Below, one piece after another: positions 7,424 to 16,357 of a DNA stretch of 64,000 nucleotides. The position numbers and the translations under genes were made by a program. Below the pieces are notes generated by a model. That model was given only the letters and a program-made list of their open reading frames with translations. It was not told the DNA's origin and did no database searches. The stretch covers positions 1 through 64,000 of the forward strand of contig CAKULV010000002.1 in the NCBI GenBank assembly GCA_934667425.1. Reading direction: 5' to 3'. Each line of letters opens with the position of its first letter. The first letter of the stretch is position 1. Origin of the DNA: an uncultured Kiritimatiellota bacterium (GTDB lineage Bacteria; Verrucomicrobiota; Kiritimatiellia; RFP12; UBA1067).

Positions 7424-8734
7424 ATGGAGAATGTCGAGCAGCATCGCCGCGTCGCGGCGGATGGGCCAGGAGACGGCCTTGTCCTGTGCGGATGCCGCAT
7501 GCTGCTCCCGGATCGTACGGTCGGAGACGGCGACATCCTCATCGAGAATGGGGTGATAGCGCGGATCGGCCATGGACTTGCGGACTTTGGCCGCGCGGTC
7601 AGGCATCTGCATGGAGCGCTTGTCATGCCAGGCCTCGTGAACGCGCATGGGCATACGGCGATGACGCTCCTGCGCGGCGTTGGCGGCGGATTGCCCCTCG
7701 GCCGCTGGCTTCAAGAGGCGATTTTCCCGGTGGAGGCGAGGCTGACCCAGGCCGACGTGGAGGCCGGAGTCCGATGGGGCGTGGCGGAGATGCTTGCGGG
7801 CGGGACCGTGTGCGTTGCGGACATGTATGATTTCGCCGACGTGGGAGGGAGGGTGTTTGACGGCGCTGGATTCAAGGCGAACATCTGCTGCGTGGGCCGG
7901 AATGCGCCGGGGCGGCTGAGGGAATGCATCGATTTCACCCGCCATTGGGGGAAGGGGACGCATGGCGGCATTGCCGTGGATCTGTGCATACACTCCGAGT
8001 ACCTTACCGACGAGCCGTTCTGCCGGGACCTTGCGGCCGCGAACCGCGACATGAGGCGTCCGCTCCACGTGCACGTGTCGGAGACGAAGCGAGAACACGA
8101 GGAGTGCATCGCCCGCCACGGGAAGACGCCGATCGCGTATCTGGCCGACGTGGGGCTTCTCGACCATGGGGGATATGCCGCGCACTGCGTGTGGGCGACG
8201 GACGACGATTTCAGGATCATGCGGGACCATGGCGTGTCGCTCGTACACAATCCCACGAGCAACATGAAGCTCGGCAGCGGCTTCGCCCGCATTGAGGCGG
8301 CAAAGGCCATCGGAGTGAACGTTGCGCTTGGGACCGACGGATGCGCGTCCAACGACAACCTCAACCTTTTCGAGGAGATGCACCTTGCCGCCCTCGTCCA
8401 CAAGGGGCTTGCGCACGATCCAACGGTGCTGTCCGCATGGGACATCGTGGAAATGGCTACGTCCAACGGTGCGAATGCACTTGGAAGATGCGATTCCGGC
8501 TCGCTGGCGGAGGGGAAGCGCGCCGACCTTTGCGTAGTGGATCTCGACAGGCCTCACCTTGCGCCCGCAGACGACATCCCGAACCTGCTCGTCTACAGCG
8601 CACAGGCCTCCGATGTCATAATGACCATCGTTGACGGTAGCATACTGTTCGATGGGGGACAGTACCCGACCATCGACGTGGAGAAGGCGAAGGCGGATTT
8701 CCTCGCCTCAAGCCGGCGGATAAGGCCGCGTTGA
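7424..8734 (+). CDS. mtaD: Amidohydrolase, SAH/5'-methylthioadenosine deaminase type
   Basis: Metal-dependent TIM-barrel hydrolase. The first metal motif is NAHGHTAM near residues 71-78, followed by HSEYLTD, the metal-ligand HVHVSETKREHEEC near 213-226, HCVWATDDD, HNPTSNMKLGSG and the proton-relay GTDGCASNDNLNLFEEM. The last two are hallmarks of the cytosine-deaminase/TrzN/MtaD group that deaminates S-adenosylhomocysteine and methylthioadenosine. The length is 436 residues. GGAGG at 7411-7415, 8 nt before ATG 7424, fixes the start; the much longer upstream open frame is a shadow of DUF456. The exact substrate is inferred. Confidence 0.85.
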   Translation: MENVEQHRRVAADGPGDGLVLCGCRMLLPDRTVGDGDILIENGVIARIGHGLADFGRAVRHLHGALVMPGLVNAHGHTAMTLLRGVGGGLPLGRWLQEAIFPVEARLTQADVEAGVRWGVAEMLAGGTVCVADMYDFADVGGRVFDGAGFKANICCVGRNAPGRLRECIDFTRHWGKGTHGGIAVDLCIHSEYLTDEPFCRDLAAANRDMRRPLHVHVSETKREHEECIARHGKTPIAYLADVGLLDHGGYAAHCVWATDDDFRIMRDHGVSLVHNPTSNMKLGSGFARIEAAKAIGVNVALGTDGCASNDNLNLFEEMHLAALVHKGLAHDPTVLSAWDIVEMATSNGANALGRCDSGSLAEGKRADLCVVDLDRPHLAPADDIPNLLVYSAQASDVIMTIVDGSILFDGGQYPTIDVEKAKADFLASSRRIRPR

Positions 8735-8775
8735 CGGTCGGCCTGTGCAGTGCATTCCGCGGCCTCGGGCAAAAG

Positions 8776-8784
8776 TGGTATACT
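8776..8784 (+). promoter_or_regulatory. Extended -10 promoter ahead of butyrate kinase
   Basis: TGG-TATACT (hexamer 8779-8784), no -35. The predicted start near 8791 is 2 nt before the ATG of a ten-codon mini-ORF (8793-8825). Confidence 0.5.
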
Positions 8785-8792
8785 ACCCGCCC

Positions 8793-8825
8793 ATGCCGCA
8801 CAACAGCGGAGGCAAAATCGCATAA
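8793..8825 (+). other. Ten-codon upstream ORF before butyrate kinase
   Basis: ATG 8793 opens MPHNSGGKIA and stops at TAA 8823-8825, 5 nt before the butyrate kinase ATG at 8831. The ATG lies 8 nt past the -10 box, so it would be the first codon of a leaderless transcript. The kinase itself has no Shine-Dalgarno at normal distance (GGAGG 8808-8812 is 18 nt away). The arrangement suggests termination-reinitiation coupling; this is inference. Confidence 0.35.
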
Positions 8826-8830
8826 CAACC

Positions 8831-9937
8831 ATGGCAAAGAGAATATTGGTCATAAACCCAGGGTCGACGTCGACCAAGGCAAGTCTGTTCGAGGATAGGG
8901 ACGTAAAGTTCGAGAAGAACGTCTTTCACGATTCTTCCGTCCTCCTTAAGTTCGCGCACGTGAACGACCAGCTCCAGTTCCGCTACGACCTGATCGTCTC
9001 GCAATTGAGGGAAAGCGGCGTGTCGCCCGATTCCATAGACGCATTCGTCGGCCGTGGCGGCAGCGCGTGCACCCAGCCTGGCGGCATCACGGTCATCGAC
9101 CGGAAGCTTTACGACGACACGGTCGCCGGCGTGGGCGGCTCTGAACATCCCGCGAAGCTTGGCGTGATGCTCGCATGGCGGTTCGCGCAGGAGTACGGCA
9201 AGCCTGCCTACACCCTCAACCCCACGAACGTCGACGAATACGGCGAACTCGCCCGCCTCACGGGAATCAAGGGCGTCTACCGTACGCCCCATTCGCACGT
9301 GCTCAACCAGAAGGCCGTGGCCGAACACCATGCCGAGAGGATCGGCCGCCGCTATGAGGACTGCAATTTCATCGTGGCGCACATCGATGGCGGCATTACC
9401 GTTGGCGCACACGACCACGGGCGCATGGTGGACGGCAACATGGGGGCCGATGGCGAAGGGGCCTTCACGCCCACGCGCATCGGCTCCGTGCCGGTCATGC
9501 AGGTTCTCGACTACATCGAGTCCCATTCCATCGAAGACGTGCGCCTGCGCTGTTCGCGCGCAGGCGGCTTCGTCGATCTCTTCGGCACGTCAAACTCCGA
9601 CACGATCCATGCGATGGTCGACGCCGGCGACAGGAAGGCGACGCTCGTATGGAACACCATGATCTACCAGGTGTGCAAGATGATCGGAGAGATGGGCGCG
9701 GTCCTGTGCGGCAAGGTCGATGCGATCCTGCTGACGGGAGGCCTTCTGCGCTTTCCGGACGTCATCGAGGGGATCCGCCGCCGCTGTGGCTTCATAGCCC
9801 CGATAGAGACCTATCCGGGCGAGATGGAGCAGGAGGCGATGGCGTATCCGGCGCTGCGTGTACTGAACGGCGAGATTGAGCCGCGCCGCTACCAGGGACG
9901 CAACGTCTGGAACGGCTTCGGAGACATCGACCTCTGA
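8831..9937 (+). CDS. buk: Butyrate kinase (acetokinase family)
   Basis: Phosphorylates butyrate or a branched short-chain acid with ATP, or makes ATP from the acyl phosphate in fermentation. Seen: the N-terminal phosphate motif LVINPGSTSTKASLFE at residues 5-20, GRGG, the catalytic-region PHSHVLNQKAV, the nucleotide-binding AHIDGGITVGAHDHG and LTGGLLR near the C-terminus, as in Buk rather than AckA. The length of 368 residues is typical. ATG 8831 starts directly before the conserved N-terminal strand. No phosphotransbutyrylase gene is adjacent, so the physiological direction is unclear. Confidence 0.92.
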   Translation: MAKRILVINPGSTSTKASLFEDRDVKFEKNVFHDSSVLLKFAHVNDQLQFRYDLIVSQLRESGVSPDSIDAFVGRGGSACTQPGGITVIDRKLYDDTVAGVGGSEHPAKLGVMLAWRFAQEYGKPAYTLNPTNVDEYGELARLTGIKGVYRTPHSHVLNQKAVAEHHAERIGRRYEDCNFIVAHIDGGITVGAHDHGRMVDGNMGADGEGAFTPTRIGSVPVMQVLDYIESHSIEDVRLRCSRAGGFVDLFGTSNSDTIHAMVDAGDRKATLVWNTMIYQVCKMIGEMGAVLCGKVDAILLTGGLLRFPDVIEGIRRRCGFIAPIETYPGEMEQEAMAYPALRVLNGEIEPRRYQGRNVWNGFGDIDL

Positions 9938-10025
9938 TGCCGCGGGGGGCCGTCCTCCGGCCTCTGCAAGTTGCCTGTCGCCGGCGGGAGGGACGCGATT
10001 CATTTCGTCCATGTTCGCTCGGCAC

Positions 10026-10054
10026 TTGACTTGCGCCGCGCATTATGGTTTAAT
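10026..10054 (+). promoter_or_regulatory. Promoter of rplM-rpsI
   Basis: TTGACT (10026-10031), 17 bp, TTTAAT (10049-10054). It produces a leader of about 90 nt that could carry autoregulatory structure; no clear hairpin is evident by eye. Confidence 0.7.
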
Positions 10055-10152
10055 ACCCACTTCAAGTCTCATCGGGTGATGAAGTCGGTGAGACCGCAGG
10101 AACGGACAAAACCCCGGTTGGGGACAAAGCCACAAACAAAAGGAAAAAGATA

Positions 10153-10587
10153 ATGCTGCAGAAATCTACTCGCGGCCAGAACCCCGGCGACAACCGGAAG
10201 TGGTATCTGGTGGACGCGAAGGATCAGGTACTCGGCCGTATTGCCGTGCTGATCGCGAACAAACTCCGTGCGAAAGACTCCCCGCGTTTCGATCCTTCGG
10301 TGGATCAGGGTGCTTTCGTGGTGGTGATCAACGCCGCCCAGGTGAAGCTCACCGGCAAGAAGGAGTCCCAGAAGGACTACCAGCGCTATTCAGGGTATCG
10401 TGACGGACTCAAGCACTTCACGGCCGCCGAGATGCGCGCCACGCATCCCGACCGCATGATCAAGGAGGCTGTGTGGGGGATGCTTCCCAAGAACAACATT
10501 GCGCGCAAGATGATGACGCGCGTCAAGGTGTTTGCCGGCCCGGAGCATACGCACGCCGCGCAGAAGCCTGAAACAATCACACTCTAA
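10153..10587 (+). CDS. rplM: 50S ribosomal protein L13
   Basis: Large-subunit protein L13 (uL13), 144 residues, an early assembly protein binding 23S rRNA. Recognised from RKWYLVDAKDQVLGRIAV, the VINAAQVKLTGKK segment, YSGYRDG and the conserved AVWGMLPKN close to the C-terminal third. AAAAGGA about 9 nt upstream of ATG 10153 is a good ribosome site. It forms the universal L13-S9 pair with the next gene, under the promoter at 10026. Confidence 0.97.
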   Translation: MLQKSTRGQNPGDNRKWYLVDAKDQVLGRIAVLIANKLRAKDSPRFDPSVDQGAFVVVINAAQVKLTGKKESQKDYQRYSGYRDGLKHFTAAEMRATHPDRMIKEAVWGMLPKNNIARKMMTRVKVFAGPEHTHAAQKPETITL

Positions 10588-10601
10588 GGGGTCGAGAAGC
10601 T

Positions 10602-11003
10602 ATGGCTAACAAGAAGGTAATTTCGGCCGGCACCGGCCGCCGCAAAACCGCCGTCGCGCGCGTTACGCTCGTCGAGGGCAAGGGAGAGTGGACTGTAAAC
10701 CGCGAGCCGCTTGAGGCGTACATCACGTCCGAGGCGCTCCGCGACTATCTGAAGCAGCCGATCGCGATTTCCGGCTACGATCTTTCCTCGACCGACGTCG
10801 TGGTGTTCGCGAAGGGCGGCGGCGTGTCCGGCCAGGCCGGCGCGATCCGTCATGGCCTTGCGCGCGCCCTTGTGGCGGCGGATGCCAATCTGCGCGCCGC
10901 GCTCAAGAAGGCCGGCTGCATGACGCGCGACAGCCGCATGAAGGAACGCAAGAAACCCGGCCAGCCGGGTGCACGCAAGCGCTTCCAGTTCTCGAAGCGT
11001 TAA
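10602..11003 (+). CDS. rpsI: 30S ribosomal protein S9
   Basis: Small-subunit protein S9 (uS9), 133 residues. The N-terminal GTGRRKTAVARV, the FAKGGGVSGQAGAIRHGLARAL loop region and the basic tail ending KRFQFSKR, whose terminal arginine reaches the P-site tRNA in known structures, are all present. It follows rplM by 14 nt with AAGGGG upstream. No terminator is visible before the helicase gene 93 nt further on. Confidence 0.97.
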   Translation: MANKKVISAGTGRRKTAVARVTLVEGKGEWTVNREPLEAYITSEALRDYLKQPIAISGYDLSSTDVVVFAKGGGVSGQAGAIRHGLARALVAADANLRAALKKAGCMTRDSRMKERKKPGQPGARKRFQFSKR

Positions 11004-11096
11004 TGCTCAGGCCGGCGGCTGGCAGATTGCGGGGCGCTTGCCATTGCGGTGTGTCCCCGTCTGCCATTCGCCGTCTGTCAATTTCAAGTTACGTAT

Positions 11097-13073
11097 ATGG
11101 CATTTGGTTTTATCGGAAAGCTGCTGTCCAAGCTTACGGGGAAGGATGGTGCACCTCGTTCCCGCAAAGGTCAGGATGGTCAGGCGGGTAACGGTCGCGG
11201 GAAGCGTGGCAAGAGGGGGCGGCACGGCAAGAATGGCTCCGAGCGGCCCAAGGATAAGGATGCTTCCTCGCAATCCCGCAGCCAGCAGCAGCGCAAGCCA
11301 CAGCAGAAGGGCGTCCGTGGCTCGGAATGCTCTGCCGATGATGGGCAGGGGCGTCGCGGTCGTGGCGGCGACAGGCGTCGCAGGGACGGGCAGCGCACGG
11401 ATCGCCGCCGTCAGGATGGACGCGATGGATTTGGCTCGCGGAAAGGCGGCGCACGCGGAAAGCCGATCCCGATGGACACTGCGCCGAACGAGATGCGTCC
11501 TGGCGGAGAGGTGTCTGCCGAGGAGCGCAAGAGGCGGCAGGATCTTCATGCCGCGTGGTCTGTCGATCAGTTTGCCGTGGCTCCGGCGGAGGGGAAGAAA
11601 CGTTTCCACGATTTCGATCTTCCGGCGGAGGTCATGCATGGCATAGCGGATCTTGGCTTCCAGTATTGCACCGAGATCCAGGCGCTGTCGCTGCAGAATG
11701 CGCTTGACGGAAAGAACATCGCCGGCAAGGCGCAGACGGGATCCGGCAAGACCGCCGCGTTCCTCGTCGCGATCCTTACGCGCTACTTGCGCACTCCAGA
11801 CCTCCGGTCCAAGAAGAACGGATGCCCGCGGGCTCTCGTCATAGCCCCGACACGCGAGCTTGTGATACAGATCTGCAAGGATGCCGATGCGATCGGCAAG
11901 TACTGCGACCTGCGTTCGCTTGCCGTCTACGGCGGCATGGATTACGACAGGCAGAAGCGCGAGCTGCAGGAGTCCCCGATAGACCTGCTCGTGGCCACCC
12001 CCGGTCGTCTCCTTGACTTCTGCAACCAGCACGTGATCGACCTCAACAAGGTGGATACGCTCGTCATCGACGAGGCGGACCGCATGCTCGACATGGGCTT
12101 CATACCCGATGTCCGCCGCATAATGGGCCGGCTTCCCACCAAGGACAAGCGCGCGACGATGCTATATTCCGCCACGCTTTCCGACAGCGTCATGGAGCTC
12201 GCCTCCCAGTGGATGGAAGAGCCTGTGCGCGCAGAGGTCAGCAGCGAGCATAACGCCACGGATACGGTAAGGCAGATCGTATATGTGATTCGTGCCGAGG
12301 ATAAGTTCAAGGTCCTGTACAACCACATAGCCCTGCATCCCGACGCGAGGGCGATAGTGTTCTGCAACCGCAAGTCGACTACGGAGGACGTGTACGAATC
12401 GCTGAAGCGCAGGGGCGTGTCGTGCGAGATGCTTTCCGGCGACGTGAACCAGAACCGTCGCCTCAAGACGCTTGAGGACTTCCGCAACGGCAAGGTGAAG
12501 ATCGTCATCGCAACGGATGTCGCAGGGCGCGGAATACATGTGGACGACATCGAATACGTGATCAACTTCGATTTCCCGTACGAGCCGGACGACTATGTGC
12601 ATCGCATAGGGCGCACAGGCCGGGCCGGGAACACGGGCATAGCGATTTCGTTCGCCGACGAGGATGAGTCGTTCGCCATCCCCGAGATCGAGGAATACAT
12701 AAACGAGCCGCTTAAGTGCACTCTCCTGCAGGAGGACGATCCGCTTCTCAAGCCGCTCGAGAAGCTTGCCCGCGGGCAGCGGTCCGAGCTCAAGCCGGTG
12801 GACGAGGCGGCGAAGGCGGAGGTCGACGCGCGCGAAGCGGTCACGAAAGAGCAGATCGACGCGGCAGCCGCGCTTGTTGGCATACGCGACGGAATGATCG
12901 TCAGGAACGCCGCCGGCAAGGAGGGCATCGTGGCGATGGACGAGAATGCCCCGCTCCAGCGCAAGATGCCGACCTTCGAGAAGGCTCTTGAGCCGAAGAA
13001 GGTGGTGGACGAATCGGATGCGTATATCAAGTCGGTGGACCAGAAGGATCATTTCGAGGAATGGTCTGTCTGA
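11097..13073 (+). CDS. DEAD-box ATP-dependent RNA helicase
   Basis: 658-residue DEAD-box helicase, probably for ribosome assembly or mRNA turnover given its position after rplM-rpsI. The first 150 or so residues form a low-complexity, strongly basic Gly/Arg/Lys/Gln extension, a likely RNA-binding tail. The helicase core follows: Q motif near 190-205, Walker A AQTGSGKTA near 212, PTREL, ATPGR, DEAD box VIDEADRMLD near 323, SAT, then domain 2 with IATDVAGRGIH and HRIGRTGRAG. The C-terminal 90 residues are unassigned. ATG 11097 begins a conserved-looking segment, MAFGFIGKLL; no clear Shine-Dalgarno. RhlB/RhlE-like, not assigned further. Confidence 0.9.
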   Translation: MAFGFIGKLLSKLTGKDGAPRSRKGQDGQAGNGRGKRGKRGRHGKNGSERPKDKDASSQSRSQQQRKPQQKGVRGSECSADDGQGRRGRGGDRRRRDGQRTDRRRQDGRDGFGSRKGGARGKPIPMDTAPNEMRPGGEVSAEERKRRQDLHAAWSVDQFAVAPAEGKKRFHDFDLPAEVMHGIADLGFQYCTEIQALSLQNALDGKNIAGKAQTGSGKTAAFLVAILTRYLRTPDLRSKKNGCPRALVIAPTRELVIQICKDADAIGKYCDLRSLAVYGGMDYDRQKRELQESPIDLLVATPGRLLDFCNQHVIDLNKVDTLVIDEADRMLDMGFIPDVRRIMGRLPTKDKRATMLYSATLSDSVMELASQWMEEPVRAEVSSEHNATDTVRQIVYVIRAEDKFKVLYNHIALHPDARAIVFCNRKSTTEDVYESLKRRGVSCEMLSGDVNQNRRLKTLEDFRNGKVKIVIATDVAGRGIHVDDIEYVINFDFPYEPDDYVHRIGRTGRAGNTGIAISFADEDESFAIPEIEEYINEPLKCTLLQEDDPLLKPLEKLARGQRSELKPVDEAAKAEVDAREAVTKEQIDAAAALVGIRDGMIVRNAAGKEGIVAMDENAPLQRKMPTFEKALEPKKVVDESDAYIKSVDQKDHFEEWSV

Positions 13074-13103
13074 CCATCGGGTACGGCAACATCGGCGGCT
13101 CCT

Positions 13104-14894
13104 TTGAATACACTCTTCGAGGCGTTCAAGTTCAACCGTGACAATCGCCCTGATGCCACGGCGTTCTTGATTTCCTCCGGAGACCGCTCGATTCCCGTAA
13201 AGTGGGCGCAGTTCGCCGATGACATTTCGGCCGTCGCGTGGGTGATCCGCAAGTATGCTCCGGGAGGGACGATAGGTCTTCTCGGAGAGAATTCCTGCGA
13301 GTGGATCACGGCGCATGCCGCCTGCGTGTTTTCAGGGGCGACGGTCGTGCCGATAGAGGTGACGCAGTCGGCTCCGGAGATCGCCGAGAGGCTTCGCTTC
13401 ACCGGGGCTGTCGCGCTGATCCATTCCGCGCTCTATACCGAAAAGGCCAATGACGTGAAGCGTCTGCTCCCGGGACTCGTCATCGGCGGATTTGGCTCCC
13501 GGCGCACCGATTTCTTCATAGACAAGGGGCGTCGGGCGATAGCCGATGGAGAGTGCGGTCTGTTCGACGGGCCTCCGCCGGACGAAGACCGCACGTCCAT
13601 GATCGTGTTCACGAGCGGAACCACCTCGAAGCCGCATGGCGCGGAGCTTACGCTCAGGGGAATGCAGACATTCGTGGAGTTCGCGCAGCGCCAGCTCAGG
13701 ATGAAGTTTGGCGACCGTTCCCTGATGGTGCTTCCGCTCCACCACATATTCGGCATATGCACAACGTATCTGATGCTCGCGCAGGGCGTTGCGCTTGGCG
13801 TATGCCCGGATTTCCGCCGGCTTTACGACACCGTTGAGCGATTCCGCGTAAACTACATCTTTCTCGTGCCGGCCCTTGCTGGAATCCTGGCGGAAAAGAT
13901 CGCCCAGAGGGCTGCATCCGCCGAGGAGGCGTTCGGCTCTCCGATAGACTGGATACTCGTTGGAGGGGCGCCGCTGTCGCGGAGGGTCTACGAAAATCTG
14001 CGGGCGCTTGGCATCAAGCCGCTTGGCGGCTATGGGCTTACGGAGACGACTTCCCTGTATTCCCTCGCCCCCATTGACGACGACCCGCGTGTCGGCAGCG
14101 CAGGAAAGGTGTGCGACACCCCGGGCGTGGAGACGAAGGTCTCGCCGGATGGCATGCTGATGATGCGAGGGCCTAACGTCCTCAAGGGATATTACCGCGA
14201 TCCGGAACATACGAGCAAGGCGCTGTCTCCCGATGGCTGGTTCAGCACTGGCGACGTTGGGCGCATAGACGAAGACGGCTATGTCTGGATTACGGGACGA
14301 GCCTCGCGGACTATCGTTCTCTCGTCCGGCAAGAAAGTCGCGCCGGAGGAGCTTGAGGAAAGGATACTTGCCCTGCCGGGCATACGGGAGGTCGTGGTGT
14401 CCGGAGACGGCGAAAGACGGGAGATCAGGGCCGAGATATTTGCCTCCATAACCGATGCCGCAGTCAGGCGCGAGGTCAACGAGCTTAATTCGCGGTTGCC
14501 CGTGTACAAGCGCATAAAGACGGTATTCGTTCGCCTAGAGCCTTTCCCGAGGACTGCTTCCGGCAAAATATGCCTGCATCCCGGCAAGGGGGTGGCACCG
14601 CACGGGAAAGACGCAGGAACGCCGCCCCCGGCCACCGGCAGGAGGCGCAAGCTCCTGGCTCAGCCTTCTCCTATGCGGGGAGGGAGGCTTCGCTTCCTTT
14701 TCGTGCTTGCCCTTGCCGCCTCCGCCATCGCAGTAGCGGCCCTTGGCCTCGTGCCGCTCATACTGCGGCATTATGAGGTGGACTGCCCGGCCCGGATGGA
14801 ATCGTTCTTCGAATACATCGATCTCGCGGGGGAAATCCTTCTCGGACTGTTTGCGCTGCTCGTCGTGTTTTGGTTTAGGGAGCGCGGCAAGTGA
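13104..14894 (+). CDS. AMP-binding acyl-CoA/acyl-ACP synthetase with C-terminal membrane segments
   Basis: ANL-superfamily adenylate-forming ligase that activates a carboxylic acid, probably a fatty acid. The P-loop reads FTSGTTSKPHG near residues 170-180, deviating from the usual TSGTTG-PKG. YGLTETT, the STGDVGRIDEDGYVWITGR hinge region and the catalytic lysine segment RTASGKI are present. After the ligase core, at about residues 525-590, come two hydrophobic segments of about 20 residues, an unusual membrane anchor. The start is TTG 13104, with no better ATG upstream. The glycosyltransferase gene overlaps the stop by 4 nt, suggesting a lipid/envelope role for the pair. Confidence 0.82.
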   Translation: MNTLFEAFKFNRDNRPDATAFLISSGDRSIPVKWAQFADDISAVAWVIRKYAPGGTIGLLGENSCEWITAHAACVFSGATVVPIEVTQSAPEIAERLRFTGAVALIHSALYTEKANDVKRLLPGLVIGGFGSRRTDFFIDKGRRAIADGECGLFDGPPPDEDRTSMIVFTSGTTSKPHGAELTLRGMQTFVEFAQRQLRMKFGDRSLMVLPLHHIFGICTTYLMLAQGVALGVCPDFRRLYDTVERFRVNYIFLVPALAGILAEKIAQRAASAEEAFGSPIDWILVGGAPLSRRVYENLRALGIKPLGGYGLTETTSLYSLAPIDDDPRVGSAGKVCDTPGVETKVSPDGMLMMRGPNVLKGYYRDPEHTSKALSPDGWFSTGDVGRIDEDGYVWITGRASRTIVLSSGKKVAPEELEERILALPGIREVVVSGDGERREIRAEIFASITDAAVRREVNELNSRLPVYKRIKTVFVRLEPFPRTASGKICLHPGKGVAPHGKDAGTPPPATGRRRKLLAQPSPMRGGRLRFLFVLALAASAIAVAALGLVPLILRHYEVDCPARMESFFEYIDLAGEILLGLFALLVVFWFRERGK

Positions 14895-16054
14895 AGACGC
14901 TGCAGCTGGTTCCTGCCATGGAGCAGGGTGGCGTGGAAAGGGGCGTCGTCGAGGTGAATCGAGCCCTTGTCGCCGCAGGGTGGGAAAATGTGGTCGTCTC
15001 ATCCGGCGGCAGACTCGTGGAGCAGATCGCGGCGGAGGGCGGGCGCCACATCGAGATGGACGTCAAATCGAAGAATCCGCTTACCTGCGTATCGAGGGCG
15101 TTGAGGCTGCGCAGGATACTTTCCTCTGAACGTCCGGATGTGGTATGCGCCCATTCAAGGGTGCCTGCGTGGCTTTTCGTGATGGCAAGCCGTGGGCTGG
15201 GCCTGAAGTGGATGACCTTTGCGCATGGAGCGAATTCCGTATCCTGGTACTCCAGGGTCATGACGTTCGGCGATCTCGTTGTGACGCCGTCGCGATTCAT
15301 CGCCGATTATCTCAAGGAGAATTACGGGCTTCCCGACGAGCGCATCCGGGTGATACCGAGGGCCATCGACAGAAGGAAGTTTGACGTTGAAGGCCTTGAC
15401 GGCGACTTCATTGCCACGAAGCGGAAGGAATGGGGCGTAGACGGGAAGTTCGTGGTCATGGGGGTCGGTCGCATCACCCAGCTGAAGGGCTACGACATGC
15501 TGATCCGCGCGGTAGTCAAGGCGAATGCGATCGCCATGTCCGAGGCTTCTTCTGATCCGCATGGAATAAAGCCGTTCAAGCTTGTGATCGTCGGCGAAGC
15601 CGAGCAGGCCCGGAAGGGCGTTGAGGATGGCCTGCATGCGCTCGTCGAGTCCCTTGCGGCCAATGGCGATGTCGTGTTTGCCGGCAACCAGAGGAAGATC
15701 GCGGAGTGCGTCTCGATGGCGAATGTGGTAGTGTCGTCCAATACGCGCAAGCCAGAGGCGTTCGGCCGCTCCATGGCGGAGTCTATCGCGATGGGTACGC
15801 CTGTCGTCGCAAAGGGGTTCGGCGGCGCATTGGACATAGTGGAGGATGGCGTGAACGGAGTCCTCGTCCCGTCCGGTGTCGATTGCGGTGACGAGAGCGA
15901 CGCATTCGCGGAGGCGATAGTCAAGGTGTCGCGCATGAGGTTCGGGGATTTGCGGTCGGCGGCGCTGAAGAAGTTCTCGTTCGATCTCATGATCGAGCGA
16001 ACGATGGCCGCATACAGTGAGCTGGCGGGGCCGGACGGAAGCCGTTCCACTTGA
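14891..16054 (+). CDS. Glycosyltransferase family 4 protein
   Basis: 387-residue GT-B retaining glycosyltransferase, probably cytoplasmic or peripheral membrane, transferring an activated sugar to a lipid or envelope glycan. Seen: N-terminal MEQGGVERGVVEVNRAL glycine loop, VVTPSRFIADYLKENYG, VGRITQLKGYDMLIRAV (donor domain) and the EX7E-like PEAFGRSMAESIAMGTPVVA near residues 288-307. The start is GTG 14891 inside the ATP-ligase stop region (4-nt overlap), indicating translational coupling. The acceptor is unknown. Confidence 0.88.
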   Translation: MKTLQLVPAMEQGGVERGVVEVNRALVAAGWENVVVSSGGRLVEQIAAEGGRHIEMDVKSKNPLTCVSRALRLRRILSSERPDVVCAHSRVPAWLFVMASRGLGLKWMTFAHGANSVSWYSRVMTFGDLVVTPSRFIADYLKENYGLPDERIRVIPRAIDRRKFDVEGLDGDFIATKRKEWGVDGKFVVMGVGRITQLKGYDMLIRAVVKANAIAMSEASSDPHGIKPFKLVIVGEAEQARKGVEDGLHALVESLAANGDVVFAGNQRKIAECVSMANVVVSSNTRKPEAFGRSMAESIAMGTPVVAKGFGGALDIVEDGVNGVLVPSGVDCGDESDAFAEAIVKVSRMRFGDLRSAALKKFSFDLMIERTMAAYSELAGPDGSRST

Positions 16055-16079
16055 TTTCCTTTGCGCAAGGCAATATAAT
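16051..16079 (+). promoter_or_regulatory. Promoter of the ferredoxin/oxidoreductase operon
   Basis: TTGATT (16051-16056), 17 bp, perfect TATAAT (16074-16079). The leader of about 20 nt carries GGAGG. Confidence 0.75.
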
Positions 16080-16105
16080 ATGCGCAAGATTTTTTGGAGG
16101 TACCG

Positions 16106-16312
16106 ATGTCGAAACCGATAATTGATGAAGATTGCTGCAAGGGATGCGGGCGTTGCGTTTCCGCCTGCATGAAAAAGTGCCTTGAGATTGCCGCCGACCA
16201 TCTGAACGCGGCAGGGCTGAAGCCGGTTCGCTATGTCGGAGAGGGGTGCGTCGGGTGCGGAATGTGCTTCTACAATTGCCCAGAGCCGTATGCCATTCGG
16301 GTTGAACGGTGA
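16106..16312 (+). CDS. 2[4Fe-4S] ferredoxin, delta-type subunit of a 2-oxoacid:ferredoxin oxidoreductase
   Basis: 68-residue ferredoxin with two CxxCxxCxxxC clusters: CKGCGRCVSAC followed by a cysteine, and CVGCGMCFYNCP. The layout matches the delta subunit (KorD/VorD type) that passes electrons from 2-oxoacid oxidation to ferredoxin. GGAGG 5 nt before ATG 16106 is a strong ribosome site. The gene for the alpha subunit follows 45 nt downstream. No gamma or beta subunit is adjacent. Confidence 0.88.
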   Translation: MSKPIIDEDCCKGCGRCVSACMKKCLEIAADHLNAAGLKPVRYVGEGCVGCGMCFYNCPEPYAIRVER

Positions 16313-16357
16313 TGCGGGTGGAATGTCCAATTCGCGAAAGTTGAGGCCAGACAAGCT

